The notes beneath the pieces are model-generated. The model made no database searches and was not told where the DNA came from. It saw only the letters and a list, made by a program, of their open reading frames with translations. Both the position numbers and the translations under genes were made by a program. This document shows, in pieces, positions 1-6,767 of a DNA stretch of 10,206 bases. This DNA comes from CAYVXE01 sp964455375 (GTDB lineage Bacteria; Zhuqueibacterota; Zhuqueibacteria; Oceanimicrobiales; Oceanimicrobiaceae), in NCBI GenBank assembly GCA_964455375.1, contig CAYVXE010000142.1, positions 1 to 10,206 on the forward strand, in the 5' to 3' direction. Positions within the stretch are counted from its first letter, which is position 1. Every line of letters starts with the position of its first letter.

Positions 1-14
1 ATGCGGAATTAGTA

Positions 15-44
15 TTGCGGAGTCATCCTCCTGATGCTCCGCAA
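15..44 (-). terminator. Hairpin downstream of the DinB-family gene (possible terminator)
   Basis: The arms TTGCGGAG (15-22) and CTCCGCAA (37-44) are perfectly complementary over 8 bp around a 14-base loop. The hairpin begins 14 bases past the stop codon of the minus-strand DinB-family gene, where a transcript end is expected. No T-run follows on either strand, so it is not a canonical intrinsic terminator. It could be a processing or stability hairpin, or a Rho-linked end. Confidence 0.35.
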
Positions 45-58
45 CAGAATGAAAAGAT

Positions 59-532
59 TTACATATCCCCGTACGGCATCTTCGGTTCCTTTCCCAGGAG
101 CCGGGAATAAATCGTCAATGCCCCGCGATGGTGCGCGGTGTGATCTGAGATGGCGCCGATGACGATTAATCTTGGTCCGTTCATAATTTGGTTTTCAGGC
201 ATCATCTGCTGCAGTTCTGTATCGGACTTGCCGCCCACTGTGGCTACGGCATTCTCGATGGATTTTCTAAACCACGCCCGGGCCTTCTCCAGAGATGTGT
301 AAGCCATGACTGTTTTTATGTGTTCTTCAAAGTTCATGTCGAAACCGTTGGGATTAAACATTCCGTCGATGCACCAATCTACGGTATCGGCTACGTGAGC
401 GACCTGCTGCGCAACGGTGTAAAGTCCGTCTTTAGGAGAAAATGCAGAGTCTTCTTCTGCAAGACAGGATGTACTTCTCTCAAAAAACTCGCCGATGGTT
501 TTTAGTTGCTGGACTAATCCTTCTTTAATCAT
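59..532 (-). CDS. DinB family protein (putative metal-dependent four-helix-bundle protein)
   Basis: This 157-residue protein has the size and helical pattern of the DinB/YfiT-like superfamily. The three histidines expected to bind a divalent metal are visible: H46 in AQQVAHVADT and the H-x3-H pair H131/H135 in SDHTAHHRG near the C-terminus. Family members include thiol-S-transferases such as bacillithiol transferases and many uncharacterised damage- or stress-linked proteins; the substrate cannot be read from this sequence. There is no signal peptide or membrane segment, so it is probably cytoplasmic. The ATG is preceded by an AAAAGGAGG ribosome binding site (537-545) four bases upstream, which fixes the start. 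It lies 39 bases downstream of the VOC gene on the same strand and is probably co-transcribed with it as the last gene of the minus-strand block. Confidence 0.88.
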   Translation of the reverse strand: MIKEGLVQQLKTIGEFFERSTSCLAEEDSAFSPKDGLYTVAQQVAHVADTVDWCIDGMFNPNGFDMNFEEHIKTVMAYTSLEKARAWFRKSIENAVATVGGKSDTELQQMMPENQIMNGPRLIVIGAISDHTAHHRGALTIYSRLLGKEPKMPYGDM

Positions 533-571
533 AATGCCTCCTTTTAAATACAGTGTGAATAGAACAAAAAC

Positions 572-925
572 TTACTGCTTCACCACTCCCACAACATGAC
601 CTTCCGGATCAGAAAACAATCCGAAGGTGACAATGTTGGGTATTTCTGTTTCCGGAACAACGGTTTTACCGCCGAGTTGTTCCGCCTTCGCCAGTGCGGC
701 TTTAACATCTGGAACGGCAGCATAAAATGTCACATACCCGGGCTGGCCTTTTGTTGCCGCACTGATGCCACCGCCGATACTTCCTTCTCCGGCTGCTTTC
801 ACCGAGCCGTAGTTCATCGGGTTATTTGAATCGATTTCCCAATCGAACAAATCAGCATAGAAAGTTTTTAGTTTCTCGCCATCCTTGCCAATGATTTCGA
901 AGTGCACAACAGGTGCTGCTGTCAT
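572..925 (-). CDS. VOC family protein (glyoxalase/bleomycin-resistance fold)
   Basis: The protein has 117 residues, the usual size of a single-module vicinal-oxygen-chelate protein made of two beta-alpha-beta-beta-beta repeats. Repeat one holds VVHFEIIGKD and FYADLFDWEI (about residues 6-31). Repeat two holds VTFYAAVPDV (65-74) and ends in LFSDPEGHVVGVV (103-115), the characteristic C-terminal strand. H8 is the likely first metal-ligand position. The fold covers glyoxalases, dioxygenases, drug-binding proteins and non-enzymatic members, and nothing here names a substrate. The frame is open upstream to 994, but the ATG at 925 is preferred because AAGAAAGGAGG (931-941) sits just upstream and homologues of this kind begin around this Met; the upstream extension looks non-coding. 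It follows the WYL regulator gene after 106 bases and precedes the DinB-family gene by 39 bases. Confidence 0.88.
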   Translation of the reverse strand: MTAAPVVHFEIIGKDGEKLKTFYADLFDWEIDSNNPMNYGSVKAAGEGSIGGGISAATKGQPGYVTFYAAVPDVKAALAKAEQLGGKTVVPETEIPNIVTFGLFSDPEGHVVGVVKQ

Positions 926-971
926 AATAGCCTCCTTTCTTAGAATTAAAATAATTTGATTTGGTGTAATC

Positions 972-1004
972 AATATAAGATGGTCGGGTGACAACTGTAT
1001 GTCA
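972..1004 (-). promoter_or_regulatory. Possible operator and promoter ahead of the VOC-DinB gene pair
   Basis: TGACA (989-993) and TGTCA (1000-1004) form an inverted repeat around a 6-base spacer, in the 106-base gap between the regulator and VOC genes. On the minus strand it is followed by TATATT (977-972), which matches five of six bases of a -10 element and would start RNA about 40 bases before the VOC ATG. No good -35 is present at the right distance, and the palindrome covers that position, as an operator or activator site would. The WYL regulator encoded just upstream is the obvious candidate to bind it, but this is inference. Confidence 0.3.
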
Positions 1005-1031
1005 GCAGCAAAAAGAATAATTTAAAAAATA

Positions 1032-1982
1032 TTATGTCTCATAATGTAGAACGAGGTTTTGCGCTTGAGCGAGTAATTTTTCACGGAGTGAGTCCGGAGA
1101 TATGACTGTAACCATGGTGCCAAAAGAGAGGAGCCAGGAAAGAACCCACTGAGTGTCCGGTATCAGGAAGGTCATGATGGTTCCGTCTTCAACGGCTTTT
1201 TCCTCAACAAGCCCAAAGGCATATTTTTCGCGGACGGAATCAACAATTCTGTTGTCGAATTTAATTTGAATTTCGAAAGGATGTTCAACCGTGAAAAAGT
1301 CTTGTAAATATTTTTTTAAGATAAAGTTTTCCTTTCTGGGAAACGGCGTTTCTTTGAGCTGAATTGTTTTTATTCGATCCGTCCGGAAGTCGCGATAGTC
1401 TTGCCGCATCCGGCAGTAAGCGATGAGGTGCCAGTGGTTGGAGTAATAAACGAGACCCAGCGGTTCAACCAGTCGTTCGGTAAAGGACTCCCGATGTTTG
1501 GAATAGTATTCAAGAGAAAGGATTTTCCGGTGGACAATGGCATCCTGAATCGTTGCCAGGGTGTCGTTCAGGAAGCCGGGATTGTTTGGTGTGCCTCTGA
1601 AGAATAGCGCTGTGGATGCCTGCAATTTTTGCAGGTAGTCCTGTGTGTCTTCCGGTAGCACGGATTGGATTTTTAACAAAGCGGATTCTGCATGTTTAAT
1701 GAGTGAGGCGTCGGTCAGTTTTTCCACAAATTTACCACCCAGAAATAATGCGCTCGCTTCTTCCCTGGTAAACATCACCGGTGGCAGTTGGTACCCCTCG
1801 ACCAGACCGTAACCCTCACCGGCTGCAGCGGAAATTGGCACGCCGGCTTCGCACAGAGCATTCATGTCGCGGTAGACAGTGCGAAGACTGATTTCAAAAT
1901 GTTCCGCGATATCTTTTGCCCGGATGACTTTTTTGCTCTGCAGAAGCAAAATAATCGCCACCAGGCGATCGACCCGGTTCAT
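1032..1982 (-). CDS. HTH-WYL domain transcriptional regulator (YafY/DeoR-like)
   Basis: This 316-residue protein has the full architecture of a WYL regulator. Residues 1-60 form a winged helix-turn-helix; ISLRTVYRDMNAL (31-43) is the recognition-helix region and EGYGLVEGYQLPP (56-68) the wing and linker. Residues about 140-215 are the WYL domain, with HWHLIAYCR (183-191) and DFRTDRI (198-204); His replaces Tyr in the W-Y-L signature, a variant I believe occurs in this family. Residues about 235-312 match the C-terminal WCX extension. WYL domains bind nucleic-acid-derived or other small ligands and switch DNA binding. The first codon is chosen because MNRVDRL is the typical family N-terminus, although no clear Shine-Dalgarno sequence precedes it. 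It lies 49 bases after the UMF1 gene and upstream of the VOC and DinB-family genes, so it is a likely local regulator of this cluster. Confidence 0.93.
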   Translation of the reverse strand: MNRVDRLVAIILLLQSKKVIRAKDIAEHFEISLRTVYRDMNALCEAGVPISAAAGEGYGLVEGYQLPPVMFTREEASALFLGGKFVEKLTDASLIKHAESALLKIQSVLPEDTQDYLQKLQASTALFFRGTPNNPGFLNDTLATIQDAIVHRKILSLEYYSKHRESFTERLVEPLGLVYYSNHWHLIAYCRMRQDYRDFRTDRIKTIQLKETPFPRKENFILKKYLQDFFTVEHPFEIQIKFDNRIVDSVREKYAFGLVEEKAVEDGTIMTFLIPDTQWVLSWLLSFGTMVTVISPDSLREKLLAQAQNLVLHYET

Positions 1983-2031
1983 GTTAAACTTTTTTTAAAT
2001 AAATTGAGATTAACATTTCAGCTAATGACAA

Positions 2032-3318
2032 TTAAGAGTCACGCTCCTGCAAGCGTTTACCCTCTTCTTCATTCACAGATTGAAGGATAACTCCGCCTAA
2101 GAGAAAAAGCAAAATGACGACGGCCACGCCGGCTCTTTGTGAATGGAATGCTTCTGTTAGAATACCGAGAAACAATGGGCCGATAAAAGCAGTCGCTTTT
2201 CCGGAAAAGGCGTAAAAGCCGAAGAATTGGTTTTCTTTATCCCTGGGAACAAACCGTGCCATGAGTGAGCGGCTGGCAGCTTGATTTGGGCCGGAGAAAA
2301 TTCCTATGATTATCCCTGCAATCCAGAAATACGTTTTGTCCGGAGCAAATACCGCCAGCAACGTGGCAAATATAAATCCGATATTCGTGATTTGAATCGT
2401 TTTTTTACCGCCGATTCTGTCGTCCAGAAAGCCAAGGGCAAAGGCACCGATTCCGGCCGTAATGTTGAGGACGATGCCGAAAATGAGAATTTCCTGAAAC
2501 GTAAACCCAAACGTTCCGGAGGCGTAAATACCGCCGAAGGAGAAGATTGTGATGAGACCGTCGTTGTAGAAAATACGGGCGATGAGCAGCCGTACAATTT
2601 GCTTGTAACGTTTGATTTCAGAAAGCGTCGACTTTAACTGTCCGTAAGTGGACATGAACAACGTTTTTGCTTCGGGAAGTGATTTTCTCTGTTGGTCTTT
2701 GACCCAAAGAAAAATCGGCAGACTGAACACACCGAACCAGAGCGCTACCAGCAAGTTTGTGGCACGGATATTTTCACCGGCTTCTTTAACAAATCCAAAC
2801 CACGGAGTGTCTGTTTGAACAAATCCAACCATGGCGATGAGCATGGCCAACAAACCGCCGACATATCCGAATGACCAGCCGTAACCGGATATCCTGCCTA
2901 TTTTATCAGGAGGAGCAATGTCCGGTAGATAGGCATTGTAAAAAACGTTCCCCATTTCAAATGATAAATTGGCGATGACAAAAATAGCAAGTGTCTCATA
3001 AATCTGTCCTGGTTTTGCCGTATAAAGAAAAGCGGTTCCCGTGACGGATAGCGTTGTGAAGAACATTAAAAATAATTTACGAAGTCCACCGTTATCGGCC
3101 AGGGCGCCCATGAAAGGGGAGAGAACGGCTACCGTTAATGCGGAAAGGGTGATTGCCCGTGACCATAATGTCGTACCAATGATTTCGTTTGGTGCTATGG
3201 CTTTGGTAAAATAAGTGGAGAAGACAAAGGTCAATACGAGAGCGGCGTAAGCTGAATTGGCGAAATCGTACATTGCCCATGCAAAGACTGAACGTCGGTC
3301 ATAAGTTCTGTTTTCCAT
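2032..3318 (-). CDS. UMF1/Atg22-type MFS transporter
   Basis: This 428-residue integral membrane protein has about 12 hydrophobic segments. Signatures of the UMF1 family of the major facilitator superfamily are clear: WAMYDFANSAY (14-24), FYNAYLPDIA (127-136), RISGYGWSFGYVGG (142-155) and GPNQAASRSLMARF (343-356). The yeast relative Atg22 exports amino acids from the vacuole; bacterial members are mostly uncharacterised, so the substrate is unknown. A charged central loop (about 207-240) separates the two six-helix halves. The frame allows a GTG at 3324, but that codon overlaps the AGGAG ribosome binding site, which lies five bases before the ATG at 3318, so the ATG is preferred. It is the first gene of the minus-strand block, 49 bases ahead of the WYL regulator gene, and diverges from the DUF819 gene across 251 bases. 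Confidence 0.92.
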   Translation of the reverse strand: MENRTYDRRSVFAWAMYDFANSAYAALVLTFVFSTYFTKAIAPNEIIGTTLWSRAITLSALTVAVLSPFMGALADNGGLRKLFLMFFTTLSVTGTAFLYTAKPGQIYETLAIFVIANLSFEMGNVFYNAYLPDIAPPDKIGRISGYGWSFGYVGGLLAMLIAMVGFVQTDTPWFGFVKEAGENIRATNLLVALWFGVFSLPIFLWVKDQQRKSLPEAKTLFMSTYGQLKSTLSEIKRYKQIVRLLIARIFYNDGLITIFSFGGIYASGTFGFTFQEILIFGIVLNITAGIGAFALGFLDDRIGGKKTIQITNIGFIFATLLAVFAPDKTYFWIAGIIIGIFSGPNQAASRSLMARFVPRDKENQFFGFYAFSGKATAFIGPLFLGILTEAFHSQRAGVAVVILLFLLGGVILQSVNEEEGKRLQERDS

Positions 3319-3386
3319 CCTCACTCCTGGTGAAAGTTAAAACGGTTATAACGCCGGGTTGGTTGTCAGAAGGGTACAGCGATTGG

Positions 3387-3415
3387 AACTTAATGAGAAT
3401 CTGCGAAAAAGTCAA
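3387..3415 (-). promoter_or_regulatory. Candidate promoter for the UMF1-regulator-VOC-DinB block
   Basis: On the minus strand TTGACT (3415-3410) is a five-of-six -35 match. At the ideal 17-base spacing comes TAAGTT (3392-3387), a weak -10. An alternative -10, TATAAC (3350-3345), lies nearer the gene inside the palindrome GTTATAAC but lacks a -35 at the right distance. Either would give a leader of tens of bases. Confidence 0.35.
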
Positions 3416-3490
3416 GTTCTCCGGTTGGTAAAAGCCCCGGCTTCGCAAATAGGATGAATCTGCGGAGTCTGTGCGCTCGTTTGCCTGTTG

Positions 3491-3519
3491 TTGACATTCA
3501 ATCCATTTTTGCGTATTAT
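3491..3519 (+). promoter_or_regulatory. Near-consensus sigma-70 promoter for the DUF819 gene
   Basis: TTGACA (3491-3496) is a perfect -35 hexamer. After exactly 17 bases comes TATTAT (3514-3519), a five-of-six -10 hexamer. Transcription should start near 3526, giving a leader of about 44 bases before the ATG at 3570. This is the best-formed promoter in the window and suggests housekeeping-type, fairly strong expression unless repressed. Confidence 0.75.
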
Positions 3520-3569
3520 CAACTTTTATCCGTCAATTGCCAGCCATTTTACATTTAAGAAGGAACCCT

Positions 3570-4781
3570 ATGTCACCTCTGCAAGATCCTATGGCCGTAT
3601 TTACCTTTTGTGCCTGTGTGTGTGCTTTTGTATTTTGGATTGCGGATACCGGAATTGGTAAAAAAGTTTTCAGCATCATCCCGTCTGTGGTTTTTATCTA
3701 CTATCTTCCAACCATCGCGTCAACCGTTGGTTTTCTGCCGACGGTTTCGCCTGCCTATGATTGGATGCGGGATTATTTACTGTCATTCAGTATTTTTGTC
3801 TTAATGATGACGGCAGATATCCCGACCATTTTAAAAATCGGTCCTAAAGCTCTGGTCATCATGCTGATCGGTACAGTGGGTGTTGTCATCGGTGGGCCCG
3901 TGTCGTTTTTAATATTTGAAAAATGGCTGCCGCCGGATACCTGGAAAGGGCTTGCGGCGTTATCTGGCAGTTGGATTGGTGGTGGTGCAAATTTTGCGGC
4001 CATCAAAGAATCAGTTTCGGCGCCGGATAGCATTATCGGCCCAATCATCATCGTGGATACGGCTGTGGGTTATACCTGGATGGGGGTTCTGCTGGTTCTG
4101 AGCAATTACCAGCATCTGATAGATAAATGGAATCATGCGAACTCAGATGTTTTGCAGGATATCGATCGGCGGCTTCAGAATTTTCAGGAGAAGCAGAGCA
4201 AACCGCTTACATTAAAAGATACGAGCATCGTGCTGGGAATTGGTTTTTTTGTTGCAGTGGTGTGCAAGAATCTGGCATTATGGTTTCACGGTATCGTCAA
4301 TCCAGTCATGAGTGCAACTTTTCCGCAACTCGCTTCTATTTTTACTCATTTTACCTGGCTGATGATTTTTGTGTCTACTTTGGGAATTGGTCTTTCCTTT
4401 ACCGGATTGCGTAAAATCGAAGCGACCGGTGCATCTAAATTCGGCTATATTGCGCTGTACCTTTTTATGACGTCAATTGGTGCCAAGGCGAATTTAGCAG
4501 GTATTTTAAATGCACCAGTATTGTTGCTGGTCGGTGCTGTTTGGATTTTTATTCATATCACGTGTTTGTTAGTGGGAGCGCGGTTGTTAAAGGTACCTTT
4601 GTTTCTGGTCGCCATCGGCAGTCAGGCGAATATCGGTGGCGCGGCCAGTGCACCGATTGTAGCCACTGCCTATTATCGTTCCATGGCGCCTGTTGGGGTG
4701 CTGATGGGGATTTTCGGTTATCTTATCGGCAATTATGCCGCCCTGGTTTGCGCCTTTTTGTTGCGGTTAGTAAGCGGTTAA
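3570..4781 (+). CDS. DUF819 family integral membrane protein (putative transporter)
   Basis: This 403-residue polytopic membrane protein matches the DUF819 (YjcL-like) family, whose transported substrate, if any, is not established. Two glycine-rich segments characteristic of the family are visible: LSGSWIGGGANFAAI (131-145) and SQANIGGAASAPIVA (351-365). Their similarity and positions in the two halves suggest an internal repeat of the kind found in inverted-topology carriers, and these may be the functional core. A hydrophilic loop (about 182-216) separates the halves. The frame extends upstream to a TTG at 3537, but the ATG at 3570 has AGAAGGA (3558-3564) at five bases and starts the protein where the first membrane segment needs it. 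It is monocistronic by position: a strong promoter upstream, and a convergent GWxTD gene starting 56 bases past its stop. Confidence 0.9.
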   Translation: MSPLQDPMAVFTFCACVCAFVFWIADTGIGKKVFSIIPSVVFIYYLPTIASTVGFLPTVSPAYDWMRDYLLSFSIFVLMMTADIPTILKIGPKALVIMLIGTVGVVIGGPVSFLIFEKWLPPDTWKGLAALSGSWIGGGANFAAIKESVSAPDSIIGPIIIVDTAVGYTWMGVLLVLSNYQHLIDKWNHANSDVLQDIDRRLQNFQEKQSKPLTLKDTSIVLGIGFFVAVVCKNLALWFHGIVNPVMSATFPQLASIFTHFTWLMIFVSTLGIGLSFTGLRKIEATGASKFGYIALYLFMTSIGAKANLAGILNAPVLLLVGAVWIFIHITCLLVGARLLKVPLFLVAIGSQANIGGAASAPIVATAYYRSMAPVGVLMGIFGYLIGNYAALVCAFLLRLVSG

Positions 4782-4837
4782 TCGAGCACCCGAATTTTAG
4801 AGGTCATCTTTAAAAAAAACTAATATGAATTTTCGAC

Positions 4838-6205
4838 CTATTCCTCCTGTTGGTGCAGACTGTATTCATGCTCCATGTCATTTGTAGTGATTTTAGCCAG
4901 CCTGAACGTACCAAATCCCCAGCTATCCACAAAGATGTATTTTCGGTTCAATTGATTATACTCCCATACTTCATAGATGCCGGCGTCTGAGTTTGATTCA
5001 GGTTTTATTTGTTTTATAGAGTCCGGGGGACCATTTTTAATGTAAATTTTACCTTGTTCTGTGTCCCAACCTTCTTGATTATTCGTACTGAAGTTTTGGT
5101 TTGAATAATGCAGCCGTTTGTAAAATTCAATTTTGAGTTCATTCGGGACAGTTCTTGGAGTCGGATCGTTTTGTTTCCAAAATGATTGTAATCCGGACAT
5201 TCGATCTTGCGACGATAAATCTTTCAAACGCATGATATCTTCCGCAGAAGCAATGTATTTCAATTGATTCAATGTCTTTACAAAATTTTTAGTATTAAAA
5301 TCGGTATTGGGGTTGTTTATGTGGAATGTAACCTTTTTACTAACTATTCGAGCATTGTCCAGATCCCGGATGGTTTGATGTAAGGTATATTGGCCGGTCG
5401 GAAGGTTGTTAATGGGCAGGCCAATTCCGCAGGAGCACGTTTCTCCCGGTTTCTCAAATGTGGATTTAAATTGTTTAATTTCTTTTCCAAATTTATCGGT
5501 AATGGAATAGGTCACTGCGAATTGGTTGTACTGATTGTCAGGGCTGAACGACAGATTGTAAATTTCGGAATAAACTTGCAGCATGTTCTGCGAGACATCA
5601 TACATGTGCGGAACATTGGGTACGATCTTTTTATTATTCTTAACCAGAAGGCCCTCTTCCGTGGTGTTCGTAATGGAATTGGCCAGTTGTAAATCACTCA
5701 ATAATAATTCCGGTTTTTTGTAGTCAGGGATAGAAAGGTTTTTTTGAAGCTGAATAAAGGCCTGTGTGTTTTCATCTGTGGATTTAATTATTGCAGTATA
5801 TCTTCCGGGTTTGAGTTGAAATGCAAATCGTATTAGCGGATTTATGACCTGACATGCCGGTTGTTCGGTGTCGTTAACAGAAATAGAATCGTTGTGGCTC
5901 AGTGCGGCAACTTCTGTACCTTCCAAATTATAGATCCTGATAACAACTTTATATTTGGCTTTTAAACCTGCTTGTTTTTTAACAAAGTACAAGCTTTGAG
6001 ACGGGATTTGCTCGAAAATTTCGAGAAATGTTTTATCCTTATCATATCCCTTAAATGTATGAAAATCCAAATAGTAATTTACGGCTTGCTCACTGTCGCT
6101 AATGCCCCGGGAAATGCCTGTACTTGGTAAGCAAACAAACAGAATAACCTGCAAAAACAAACAAAACTTGACCCCCTTTCGTCCAATGAATATTGTTGTG
6201 CGCAT
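4838..6205 (-). CDS. GWxTD domain-containing secreted protein (C-terminal GWxTD)
   Basis: This 455-residue protein has a basic, hydrophobic N-terminus (about 1-33) typical of a Sec signal peptide; there is no clear lipobox. Two beta-rich modules follow: about 46-160, and about 167-297 with LLLSDLQLANSI, YSEIYNLSF and GQYTLHQTIRDLDN. The C-terminal GWxTD domain (about 310-440) contains FWKQNDPTP (342-350), the signature as GWDTE (379-383, final Asp replaced by Glu), KIYIKNGPPD (386-395) and YEVWEY (411-416). GWxTD proteins are common in the Bacteroidota-related superphylum and have no established biochemical role. The probable location is periplasm or cell surface. AAAGGAG (6215-6221) lies nine bases before the ATG. 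It is transcribed away from a second GWxTD gene and converges on the DUF819 gene. No terminator hairpin is evident in the 56-base gap. Confidence 0.9.
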   Translation of the reverse strand: MRTTIFIGRKGVKFCLFLQVILFVCLPSTGISRGISDSEQAVNYYLDFHTFKGYDKDKTFLEIFEQIPSQSLYFVKKQAGLKAKYKVVIRIYNLEGTEVAALSHNDSISVNDTEQPACQVINPLIRFAFQLKPGRYTAIIKSTDENTQAFIQLQKNLSIPDYKKPELLLSDLQLANSITNTTEEGLLVKNNKKIVPNVPHMYDVSQNMLQVYSEIYNLSFSPDNQYNQFAVTYSITDKFGKEIKQFKSTFEKPGETCSCGIGLPINNLPTGQYTLHQTIRDLDNARIVSKKVTFHINNPNTDFNTKNFVKTLNQLKYIASAEDIMRLKDLSSQDRMSGLQSFWKQNDPTPRTVPNELKIEFYKRLHYSNQNFSTNNQEGWDTEQGKIYIKNGPPDSIKQIKPESNSDAGIYEVWEYNQLNRKYIFVDSWGFGTFRLAKITTNDMEHEYSLHQQEE

Positions 6206-6306
6206 CCTATTTTACTCCTTTAAAATAGTTGTGATTGGTCGGCTATGTTCTCAACCTGAACGGCCACATGATTATGGCATACAATTGTCATTCCAAAAAT
6301 GTGGAA

Positions 6307-6338
6307 ATTATCGTGACGTTCCTGTAACCCGTTAACGG
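6307..6338 (-). promoter_or_regulatory. Candidate promoter with palindromic site for the left GWxTD gene
   Basis: On the minus strand TTAACG (6335-6330, four of six -35 bases) is followed after 17 bases by GATAAT (6312-6307, five of six -10 bases). The perfect 10-bp palindrome CCGTTAACGG (6329-6338) covers the -35 element, as a repressor or activator site would. RNA would start near 6300, with a leader of about 95 bases. Confidence 0.35.
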
Positions 6339-6714
6339 CTAATTAATCAGCTTTTTATGATTTCCACCAGTTTCGAAAAAAGTAAAAAAGGGATTATGCA
6401 TGAAATAAAGACGGGAAATATTTTCCGATTTTGTAATTAAAACCGGTCATATTTACCTCTTTTGTAAAAATCGAATAATTTTTGATGCAGCAAAGCCGCA
6501 AGGTAAACGATTAGAGATTATCAACCTGCTGTTCGGCACAAACAATGTACAGATTTAGTTTGATTTGAAATGTCAATCACTAAATAATCTTACTATGAAA
6601 AGAAGCGTTATTTAGTAGGTACAGAGTCAAGGGATTGAAAAACCGGAACAACAATAAAGTTCTTGACTTTAGGGAACTAAAAAAGCATGTTGGAATAAAA
6701 GATTCATAGACGCA

Positions 6715-6727
6715 TATTATGTATAAT
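6715..6727 (+). promoter_or_regulatory. Candidate -10 region for the right GWxTD-glycosyltransferase pair
   Basis: A perfect TATAAT (6722-6727) lies next to a second -10-like TATTAT (6715-6720). The nearest -35-like hexamer, TTGGAA (6690-6695), is 19 bases before TATTAT and too far from TATAAT, so the -35 is poor. A start near 6734 would leave a leader of about 34 bases before the ATG at 6768. A weak -35 suggests an activator or an alternative sigma factor. Confidence 0.4.
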
Positions 6728-6767
6728 ATGGAATTTTATAAGCCAGCATTTATGTGGTGTGAACGAA

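Larger units (their letters stand above)
6206..6767. other. Long A+T-rich intergenic region between divergent GWxTD genes
   Basis: No credible coding sequence lies in these 562 bases; the few ATG-led frames are very short. It holds candidate promoters for both flanking genes, the perfect palindrome CCGTTAACGG (6329-6338), an imperfect one (GCTAATTAATCAGC, 6338-6351), and a segment around 6484-6537 that can fold in more than one way (AGGT with ACCT, and CAGC with GCTG or GCCG with CGGC). It is visibly richer in A and T than the flanking genes. It is unusually long for a bacterial divergent intergenic space and could hold a regulatory RNA or several operators. Confidence 0.6.

Noticed and set aside
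1..109. Plus-strand open frame running from the left edge
   Set aside because: It runs antisense into the DinB-family gene, contains the hairpin sequence and gives an unconvincing peptide.
188..505. Plus-strand 105-codon frame opposite the DinB-family gene
   Set aside because: The minus-strand DinB gene has a strong ribosome binding site and the metal-binding histidines; the plus frame shows neither a start signal nor a recognisable domain.
926..994. N-terminal extension of the VOC protein
   Set aside because: The added residues do not fit the family, and a strong ribosome binding site directly precedes the internal ATG at 925.
2281..2637. Open frames on both strands inside the UMF1 gene
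   Set aside because: They overlap a membrane protein with clear family motifs, and their translations are low-complexity charged or Ser-rich, as expected of shadow frames.
3537..3569. TTG-initiated extension of the DUF819 protein
   Set aside because: It would start only about 10 bases after the predicted transcription start, without a ribosome binding site; the ATG at 3570 has one.
6338..6360. GCTAATTAATCAGC followed by TTTTT as an intrinsic terminator
   Set aside because: The stem is short, mismatched and A/T-rich, and no plus-strand gene ends upstream of it; it is more likely part of the control region.
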